Below, piece by piece: positions 58,072-64,000 of a DNA stretch of 64,000 nt (position 1 is the first letter of the stretch; each line of letters starts with the position of its first letter). This DNA comes from Pontibacillus salicampi (lineage in GTDB: Bacteria; Bacillota; Bacilli; Bacillales; BH030062), in assembly GCF_042434395.1 (NCBI RefSeq), contig NZ_JBHLTP010000011.1:186001-250000 (forward strand). The letters run 5' to 3'. A model generated the notes under the pieces. The model saw nothing but the letters and a program-made list of their open reading frames with translations. It was not told where the DNA came from and did no database searches. Position numbers and translations under genes: made by a program.

Positions 58072-59502
58072 ATGACTATCATTACGATTCTTGCTTTGTT
58101 CGTCACTATTGTAAATATTCTACTGGGAATTACTATCATCTTCTTAGAAAGAAAGCAAGTAAGCACAACGTGGGCGTGGCTTATGGTGCTGTTTTTCATT
58201 CCGATTGTAGGGTTCCTACTCTATCTTTTCCTTGGACAGAACTTAAGCAGAAGGAAGATTTTCAAGCTGTCCAGTGAAGCTTCCGAGTTCTTTTCTAGTT
58301 TAAAGGTGAAGCAAACGGAGCAGCTCGACTTGCATAATAAAACAGACTATCCGTTTCAAGAACTTATGTATATGAACCTAGTGAATAACGATTCCATTTA
58401 TACCATGGACAATGAAGTAGAAGTGTTCACAGATGGGAAAGATAAAACGGAGGATTTAATTCAAGCTATAGAGAACGCAGAATATTTTATACACATTCAA
58501 TATTATATAGTCCGGCATGACCGTACAGGAAGAAGAATTATAGAGGCGTTAACTCAAAAAGCTGCTGAAGGGGTAGAGGTTCGATTTTTGTACGATGATA
58601 TGGGATCCATTAATCTACGGAAATCAGTTTTAAAGCCCTTAATAGAAGCTGGAGGTATGGTTGCAGCCTTCTTTCCTTCCCGTATCCCTTATTTAAATTT
58701 GCGCCTTAACTATAGAAATCACCGTAAGATTGCTGTTATTGATGGAGACATAGGGTATGTAGGAGGGTTCAATATAGGCGATGAGTATCTTGGGATGGTT
58801 AAAAAATTTGGTTATTGGCGTGATACTCATTTTAAAATTCGTGGCAGCGCTGTGTACTCCTTGGAAACGCGCTTTTATTTGGACTGGAATCATGCATCTA
58901 AGAACAAATTGCCAGCATCTCCTATGTACTACCCAGAAATGGAAACGAGCGATACCATCGGCATGCAAATTATTACATGCGGTCCTGATTCAGAGTGGCA
59001 GCAAATTAAAAATGCCTACATTAAGCTCATCCTATCTGCGAAAGAGAGTGTCTATATTCAAACGCCCTATTTTATACCAGATGACAGTTTGATGGATGCT
59101 ATCAAAATAGCCTCTCTCAGTGGAGTCGATGTTAGAATAATGATTCCAAATAAACCTGATCACATGTTTGTATATTGGGCGACATATGCACATATAGGTC
59201 AGCTACTGGATGCTGGTGTTCGCAGTTTCACCTACGAAAATGGCTTTCTCCATGCGAAGACGCTTGTTGTAGATGGCAAGGTTGCTTCCGTTGGAACTGC
59301 TAACATTGATGTGAGAAGCTTTAAGCTAAACTTTGAGGTGAATGCCATAGTGTATGACGAGACCACTTCCAGAAAGCTTCATCAAATCTTTCTTGAAGAC
59401 TTAAAGTACTGTAACGAAATAACTAAAGAGGTGTATCAGAATAGAACCAATCTCATTAAAATGAAAGAATCGATCTCTCGTTTATTATCACCTATTCTTT
59501 AA
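58072..59502 (+). CDS. cls: Cardiolipin synthase
   Basis: A phospholipase-D superfamily enzyme of 476 residues that condenses two phosphatidylglycerols. Two N-terminal membrane helices (about 2-25 and 33-57) and two HKD motifs: NHRKIAVIDGDIGYVGG (near 215) and LHAKTLVVDGKVASVGTAN (near 396). ATG with AAGGAG upstream. Cardiolipin is relevant in halotolerant Bacillaceae. Monocistronic. Confidence 0.95.
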   Translation: MTIITILALFVTIVNILLGITIIFLERKQVSTTWAWLMVLFFIPIVGFLLYLFLGQNLSRRKIFKLSSEASEFFSSLKVKQTEQLDLHNKTDYPFQELMYMNLVNNDSIYTMDNEVEVFTDGKDKTEDLIQAIENAEYFIHIQYYIVRHDRTGRRIIEALTQKAAEGVEVRFLYDDMGSINLRKSVLKPLIEAGGMVAAFFPSRIPYLNLRLNYRNHRKIAVIDGDIGYVGGFNIGDEYLGMVKKFGYWRDTHFKIRGSAVYSLETRFYLDWNHASKNKLPASPMYYPEMETSDTIGMQIITCGPDSEWQQIKNAYIKLILSAKESVYIQTPYFIPDDSLMDAIKIASLSGVDVRIMIPNKPDHMFVYWATYAHIGQLLDAGVRSFTYENGFLHAKTLVVDGKVASVGTANIDVRSFKLNFEVNAIVYDETTSRKLHQIFLEDLKYCNEITKEVYQNRTNLIKMKESISRLLSPIL

Positions 59503-59570
59503 AGACACATAACCATAGGGAGAACCTCCTTTTGATGGAAGCTCCTAAAACTACTAATAATGCTGGAACT

Positions 59571-59607
59571 ACCTGTCTGGAATAATTTCAGTCCAGACAG
59601 GTATTTT
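59571..59607 (+). terminator. cls terminator
   Basis: ACCTGTCTGG/CCAGACAGGT, 12-nt loop, then ATTTTTAT; 68 bp after the cls stop. Confidence 0.88.
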
Positions 59608-59983
59608 TATGAAAAGTGTTTTTCCGCCCACTCAACTCGTCTTTCAACAACGTGCCCCTATTTCCTCGAATACAATTTTTCCTCCTAAAAGCGCTATACA
59701 GGAAAATTACCAATAAGAATTAACAGAGCTAATCTTTTTAAAAAAAGGTACTGCATTATATTGTAAGTAGTTCAGTTTGGAGTACAGTATTGCAATTTGT
59801 ACCCTTAATTGAACTACTTTTTACATAAGAAATAGTAATATAAAATGTGGAAATATTTTGTTATTTAATTTATGTGAAAGATAAAGGAATTTTTAGGATA
59901 TTTACATTTATATAGTAAAATAAGATTATGTACGTTATTAAGGTAATGGGGCAGTTTTATTTAAAAGGGAGGTTTAAGATATT

Positions 59984-60229
59984 GTGATATTGTGGTCGAT
60001 AATAGGTTTTTTAAATGCAACATTGGCAGTTATTGAACTAATAGTAGCCTTAAAAAGTAAAGATAAGCATTCATCGTATATTCATATTATGTATAGTTTA
60101 ATGTTCGTTTCTTACAGTGTTTCTGCATTTAACCTAAATCTTCTTTACGGTGTTCCTGGCTTAATCATTGGTTTGTTAGCTATTTTTCTTAATTCCAAAT
60201 ATCGTAGAAAAAAGAGCATTTTCCAATAA
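59984..60229 (+). CDS. Small membrane protein inside the inverted-repeat segment
   Basis: An 81-residue protein with three hydrophobic segments (about 2-22, 33-51, 55-71) and a basic C-terminus (SKYRRKKSIFQ). I recognise no family. GTG start at 59984; GGGAGG lies 11 nt upstream, and a TTG two codons later is also possible. Codon usage is AT-rich compared with cls and the lipoprotein around it. A hairpin terminator (60388) follows on the same strand. Confidence 0.6.
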   Translation: MILWSIIGFLNATLAVIELIVALKSKDKHSSYIHIMYSLMFVSYSVSAFNLNLLYGVPGLIIGLLAIFLNSKYRRKKSIFQ

Positions 60230-60387
60230 GGAATTTGCTTTTTTTTTGTAAAATTGCATTAGTTTTTGCACGTGATTTTCCAGGTCATCAATAATTATTG
60301 TAGGTTTGCAAACTGGGGTGCATTTTCCTTTGAAAATAACTACTCAAAATACAAATAAACATTGCTATAACAATGAAAAATGAGCAT

Positions 60388-60423
60388 CAAATTGCTATGC
60401 AATTCAACGCTCTTTTTATAGTT
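60388..60423 (+). terminator. Terminator after the small membrane gene
   Basis: GAGC..AATTGC-TAT-GCAATT..GCTC followed by TTTTT; an interrupted stem. It lies 160 bp beyond the stop, within the inverted-repeat segment. The rest of the 60230-60593 gap shows the right inverted end and nothing else. Confidence 0.7.
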
Positions 60424-60593
60424 CAATTTTATTGTTTGTACTCCAAAACTGAACTACTTAATTATATTGTGGTACCTTTTTAGTCGCCTCAATGAATTGG
60501 GGGTTTTTTTCTGCGAGAGAACATTATAGAATAGATAAGGTCTGCTTGAAAATTGTGGTATCGTAGACAGAAATAACAAAAGAGGTGTAAGAA

Positions 60594-61088
60594 TTGAAGA
60601 AGTGCATACTAACAATCGTTAGCGTATTCGTATTAGTTATAGCAGGATGCTCCTCTGATGCAAGCGGAGATACAGAAGCAACAGAGCCAAAATCAGAGAA
60701 TCTAGCTACGGCAGTAATGGACTTTCAAATGAAGGTAATTGAAACCATTAATAAAGAGGATGCAAATATATACACTTTTGATAAGAATCCTACAAAGGAA
60801 ACACAGCAAATAGCACAGAAAGAGGCAGCGGCTGTGGCTGATAAAATTGCTCAAATACAAGTCTCTTCTTCCCTGCAATCAGAGGAAGAACGTGTGCAGC
60901 AAATCCTAACTCATTTAGAGAAGGCCTATCAAGCTAAGGCACAAGCCCTTCAAGAAGGAAAGCCAGCTCAAGTGGACACGGAGTTCCCTGCTTACAATGA
61001 ACAAATGGACAAAGCAAGCAGCATCTTAAACGATCTCTTAGAGGAAAACGACCTAATCAGTACCCCATTAAGAGGCGAATTACAATAA
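60594..61088 (+). CDS. Lipoprotein, unknown function
   Basis: A 164-residue secreted lipoprotein: basic MKK, hydrophobic 5-18, lipobox VIAGC with the lipid-anchored Cys19. The mature part is helical and rich in Gln, Glu, Ala (about 40-160) without a recognised domain. TTG start with GAGGTG upstream. It probably faces the outside of the membrane. Stands alone, with a terminator shared with the DUF819 gene. Confidence 0.8.
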   Translation: MKKCILTIVSVFVLVIAGCSSDASGDTEATEPKSENLATAVMDFQMKVIETINKEDANIYTFDKNPTKETQQIAQKEAAAVADKIAQIQVSSSLQSEEERVQQILTHLEKAYQAKAQALQEGKPAQVDTEFPAYNEQMDKASSILNDLLEENDLISTPLRGELQ

Positions 61089-61153
61089 TAGCCGCTTCAT
61101 TGTGACAGAACATAATTTTGAATTAGCATATGCAACGAAAACAAGATACCTTT

Positions 61154-61194
61154 AAAAAAGCGTCTAATGAAATTGCCATTAGACGCTTTTCTAT
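61154..61194. terminator. Bidirectional terminator between lipoprotein and DUF819 genes
   Basis: AAAAGCGTCTAAT/ATTAGACGCTTTT, perfect 13-bp stem, 9-nt loop; A-run and T-run on opposite sides. Confidence 0.9.
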
Positions 61195-61204
61195 CTTTAC
61201 CTTA

Positions 61205-62404
61205 TTACATTTTAGAAACTAATTCGGCTAACCAGGCGGTGGCTACTGCTGCATAGGTACCGACAACATTACCGACTATCCCCATGAGCAAGCCTACTGG
61301 AGCCAGCGCTGGCTGGAATACAGAAGCTACTACCGGAGCAGAGCTCGTCCCACCTATATTCCCTTGAGATCCAACAGCGACAAAGAAAAGTGGTGCACGT
61401 AAAAGACGAGCAAACAGGAAAATAATCAAAATGTGAATCAACAGCCACACAATTCCCATTGCAATATATGCTGGAGCTTCTACTACAGCAGTAAGGTCTG
61501 CCTTTGCACCAATAGTTGTTAATAGTAAGTATATACCTGCATAACCGATATTACTTGCGCCGTAATCATCTAAACGACGAACTTTTGTAAAGGAAAGCAT
61601 AACTCCTATAAAAGCAATTATCATAATCGTGTACGTACTCGCGGAAAGTACAGAGGTCTCAGGTAATGTCTCAGAGAATTTTCTAACGACATAAGAAACA
61701 CCAAATCCTAACCCTAGAATACCTAGTAGTTGAGGAACCTGAAGCGGCTTGGATCTAGATTGGGCGATTTCCCCAATTTGGGCGTTAATTTTTTCGACAA
61801 CAGAGTTATCAGCCTTGTTCCATTTGTTAAACTTATCCTGATGTCCTGCTAGTGCAATCATAATTCCCATCCAGGAATAAGCTACAACTGTATCGACGAC
61901 AATGATGGGAGATAATACATCCTTTGGAGTGTCGACAGCTTCCACCAGAGCAGCCATGTTAGCTGTACCTCCAATCCAACTTCCCGCTAGAGCCCCGACC
62001 CCTCTCCAGGCGTCTTCAGGCAAGAAAGGCTGGAAGATAGCTAGAGCAATAGGCGCACCGATTACGACACCTAATGTTCCAGATAAAAATAGTAATATAG
62101 CTTTTGGCCCAAGCTTTAGCGTGGCAGGAACGTCTGTTGATAATAACAGCAGCAACAGGCCAAACGGTAATATATACGTACTAACGAAATCATACAATGA
62201 TGAAGCATCAGGTATAATTCCAAGCGTGGTGGAAATCATCGGTAAGAAATAGGCCCAAATCAACGGTGGTGCAAAATGGAAAAACTTCTTCACAGCCGGT
62301 TGATTCCATTGAGATAGCATGTAAACTCCGCCTACTAAAGCAGACAAATATGCCAATAAGGCCATAGGTTCTTGTATGAGAGCAGCGTTTAATGTCAGAA
62401 ACAT
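61205..62404 (-). CDS. DUF819 (YjcL-like) membrane transporter
   Basis: A 399-residue protein with about ten or eleven helices. N-terminal LLAYLSALVGGVYMLSQW, LLLLSTDVPATLKLGPKAIL, GSWIGGTANMAALVEAV and GSQGNIGGTSSAPVVASVFQ are the DUF819 signature blocks; two GG/TA-NM or GGTSSAP reentrant-like motifs resemble a sodium-coupled carrier. Substrate unknown. ATG with GGAGGGG upstream. Monocistronic. Confidence 0.85.
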   Translation of the reverse strand: MFLTLNAALIQEPMALLAYLSALVGGVYMLSQWNQPAVKKFFHFAPPLIWAYFLPMISTTLGIIPDASSLYDFVSTYILPFGLLLLLLSTDVPATLKLGPKAILLFLSGTLGVVIGAPIALAIFQPFLPEDAWRGVGALAGSWIGGTANMAALVEAVDTPKDVLSPIIVVDTVVAYSWMGIMIALAGHQDKFNKWNKADNSVVEKINAQIGEIAQSRSKPLQVPQLLGILGLGFGVSYVVRKFSETLPETSVLSASTYTIMIIAFIGVMLSFTKVRRLDDYGASNIGYAGIYLLLTTIGAKADLTAVVEAPAYIAMGIVWLLIHILIIFLFARLLRAPLFFVAVGSQGNIGGTSSAPVVASVFQPALAPVGLLMGIVGNVVGTYAAVATAWLAELVSKM

Positions 62405-62644
62405 GTTTCCCCTCCTCTTATTCTCTCTCTTTTAAGCTGACTTAGAAAATTATAGCACAAAGATGAGTGAATGCGTTTTCACATAAAAATATTCGAAACA
62501 TTAAAATTATTAGCTCAATATAATATTTCAAGCACCTTCCTCTCGCTTTGGGTGGTGTTATTGCAGGAACTACTCTATCTTGGTTTGAAAGTCCTTCAAA
62601 AATGGTAGATTGTAAGAGGAAGATATTTTATGGAGGTGTTTTAC

Positions 62645-62941
62645 ATGTCAACTCTTACCGAGCAACAAATCAATCAGCATTTACGGGAGATTCAAGAGTG
62701 GAACTTAACGAATGATCGATTCATTCAACGTACCTTTACGTTTGCAGAGTATATGGACGGTATTCGCTTCGTTCACGAAATAGGCTCCATTGCAGATGAG
62801 AAAGACCACCATCCATCTTTACAAGTCGAATATGGAAAGATCATCGTTTCTTTAACCTCCCACGATGTTGGTGGCTTAAGTGAAAGAGACTTCGACCTTG
62901 CTCAAACCATTGATCGAGTTTATCAAAAAAGAGATGAATAG
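62645..62941 (+). CDS. 4a-hydroxytetrahydrobiopterin dehydratase (PCD/DCoH)
   Basis: A 98-residue pterin-4a-carbinolamine dehydratase. The signature is DEKDHHPSLQVEYGKIIVSL followed by TSHDVGGLSERDFDLA, with active-site His-His. It dehydrates the pterin produced by aromatic amino acid hydroxylases; no such hydroxylase is in the window. ATG 62645 with GGAGG 8 nt upstream; the frame opens 15 nt earlier. Monocistronic. Confidence 0.92.
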   Translation: MSTLTEQQINQHLREIQEWNLTNDRFIQRTFTFAEYMDGIRFVHEIGSIADEKDHHPSLQVEYGKIIVSLTSHDVGGLSERDFDLAQTIDRVYQKRDE

Positions 62942-62945
62942 GAAA

Positions 62946-62983
62946 GAAGCAGAGAGTTCATACAACTCTCTGCTTCTCTCTTT
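62946..62983. terminator. Bidirectional terminator between PCD and Nudix genes
   Basis: GAAGCAGAGAGTT/AACTCTCTGCTTC, perfect 13-bp stem, 5-nt loop, T-rich after it. Confidence 0.9.
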
Positions 62984-62988
62984 ACGTA

Positions 62989-63462
62989 TTACCATTCTAT
63001 CAACCCTTGTAAATGGGCTTTTAATATGGCATAACACACCTCTGCATCAGAAATTTGGTTCCTTTGTATGAGCTTCACGCATTCTTCCACACTAACCCAA
63101 AACAATGTTATGTCTTCGTGAGACTCTAATTCCTGTACATGTTGCGTGATAATATGGTTCGTATAAAATACATGAGTCTTTTCCCTGCTGTTCCAAGGAG
63201 CTGGAAGAACGTGACCTAGATAAGTCATATCATCGCATCGACAGCCTGTTTCCTCTTGAAGCTCTCTTCTTGCAGCTTCCTCCAGTGATTCCCCTTCTTC
63301 CACCCCACCTCCTGGTAATTGCACAATCGTTTCCTGTAATGCCTCTCTAAATTGACGGATTAGTAATACATCATGATGAACATGAGCTAAAACGACAACG
63401 GATTCTTCCTCAAAAGAAGCAGGTCCCTCCCCCTTATTACTCGAATGTAACAAACTTTCCAT
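62989..63462 (-). CDS. Nudix hydrolase (ADP-ribose pyrophosphatase-like)
   Basis: A 157-residue enzyme. The Nudix box GGVEEGESLEEAARRELQEE followed by TG lies near residues 51-72, with the catalytic Glu pair and metal ligands in place. The C-terminal part (YLGHVLPAPWNSREKTHVFY and HEDITLFWVSVEEC) resembles ADP-ribose/NDP-sugar pyrophosphatases. The start is uncertain: AGGGGG abuts the ATG at 63462, whereas a TTG at 63453 has it 9 nt upstream. Confidence 0.9.
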   Translation of the reverse strand: MESLLHSSNKGEGPASFEEESVVVLAHVHHDVLLIRQFREALQETIVQLPGGGVEEGESLEEAARRELQEETGCRCDDMTYLGHVLPAPWNSREKTHVFYTNHIITQHVQELESHEDITLFWVSVEECVKLIQRNQISDAEVCYAILKAHLQGLIEW

Positions 63463-63732
63463 CCCCCTAATCTATCCATTACATTATTATTCAAAAAGAA
63501 ATAGCACTGTTAATATTACATTATTCCATATAATGGGTATATAGTGGAAGATTTTGTTTATCAACTTAACTGCTGGCCCATTTCTTCCAACATAGCATAG
63601 GTGTGGTCTGGAGAATGCGAAAAAACATTAACTGAGTTAATTATTAAAATTCGGGATTGCATACTGTCCTTTCATGCTGTATGGTATTAATTAACGAAAT
63701 AGTTTTACTAATAACACAATTTCATAAACTTC

Positions 63733-63887
63733 CTTATTCAGAGAAGCGGAGGGATCTGGCCCGTTGATGCTTCAGCAACCAGCCTAAATTAGGCGAGGTG
63801 CTACTTCCAGCAAGTGGGGACACTTGAAAGATAAGAAGAAGTTTAGCCTTGAGATATCAAGCTCTTCTTCGGAAGGGCTTTTTTTAT
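63733..63887 (+). promoter_or_regulatory. SAM-I riboswitch (S-box) with terminator
   Basis: P1 CTTAT/ATAAG (63733-63737, 63831-63835) encloses the conserved S-box blocks: AGAGAAGCGGAGGGATCTGG, CCCGTTGATGCTTCAGCAAC and GAGGTGCTACTTCCAGCA. The terminator AGCTCTTC/GAAGGGCT with TTTTTTT follows at 63860-63887, and GAAGAAG (63836 onwards) can pair with the terminator's CTTCTTC as an antiterminator. SAM binding turns the gene off. The controlled gene lies beyond the right edge. Confidence 0.95.
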
Positions 63888-64000
63888 TACCAAAATTATC
63901 TAGAAGGACCTTTGTTTCATCCAGTTGAGGACGTTTAAGATTTACAACCTATTGCTAAGAAATCGTTCCCATCCTTACATTGTGTCCTAAAGCTACAGAC

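Larger units (their letters stand above)
59743..60482. mobile_element. AT-rich segment with ~45-bp inverted ends, possible mobile cassette
   Basis: The left end (59743-59786, AAAAGGTACTGCATTATATT then GTAAGTAGTTCAGTTTGGAGTACA) reappears reversed at the right end (60439-60482), differing at a few positions. Between them lie one 81-residue membrane protein gene and long AT-rich intergenic DNA. The left end also folds on itself (AAGTAGTTCA/TTGAACTACTT). No transposase is present, and target duplications are unclear. It may be a MITE-like or cassette element, or a paired regulatory site. Confidence 0.45.

Overview
The window reads as chromosomal DNA of a spore-forming, low-GC Bacillaceae bacterium. 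Supporting signs are the Gram-positive ribosome binding sites (AGGAGG-type), frequent TTG/GTG starts, a spore coat polysaccharide block (spsIJKL), an ilv-leu operon with a T-box, and small Bacillus-lineage genes such as ytzI, ykuK, ywnF and an FbpB-like gene. The relatives that seem closest are the moderately halophilic genera (Pontibacillus/Halobacillus/Virgibacillus type). This placement is an inference from gene content, not a search.

Layout. 1-1100 (minus strand): the 5' end of an aldo/keto reductase, then a small FbpB-like gene and ywnF behind a very clear yybP-ykoY (manganese) riboswitch with two near-identical tandem terminators. 1.3-3.9 kb (plus): an IclR regulator, an MFS exporter and a UPF0303 protein. 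4.3-4.7 kb: a 19-copy, 21-bp tandem repeat. 4.8-13.2 kb: a divergent 4-hydroxyphenylacetate (homoprotocatechuate) catabolic island. One arm carries a DapA-family enzyme, hpaE, hpaB, hpaD and hpaC; the other a LysR regulator, hpaG1, hpaG2 and hpaF. No hpaH or hpaI is present, and the DapA-family enzyme may do both jobs. 13.3-14.8 kb: small membrane and ferritin-like genes.

14.9-34.6 kb: a large spore-surface polysaccharide locus. It holds several glycosyltransferases, two methyltransferase-fold proteins, spsIJKL for dTDP-rhamnose-type sugars, and a second sugar route (mannose-1-P guanylyltransferase, Gmd, perosamine-synthase-like aminotransferase, NeuD-type acetyltransferase) that would make GDP-N-acetylperosamine. 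Two unrelated glycosyltransferases (GT4 and GT2) share a C-terminal array of three ~60-residue repeats. Matches to the sigma-K -10 consensus precede several transcription units.

34.9-42.5 kb: housekeeping genes (trhO, ytzI, rpiA, a degenerate adenylate-forming enzyme, a FUSC-family protein, bioY with a BirA operator, hsp20). 42.8-53.5 kb: ilvE, then ilvBNC-leuABCD-ilvA, with a CodY-like box and promoter before ilvE and a T-box between ilvE and ilvB; ilvD is missing. 53.6-64 kb: a second short-repeat array, bdbD-like and ykuK genes, a ~490-nt structured and apparently noncoding transcription unit, LysE- and Cls-type genes, an AT-rich segment bounded by ~45-bp inverted repeats, a lipoprotein, a DUF819 transporter, a pterin dehydratase, a Nudix hydrolase and a SAM-I riboswitch at the right edge.
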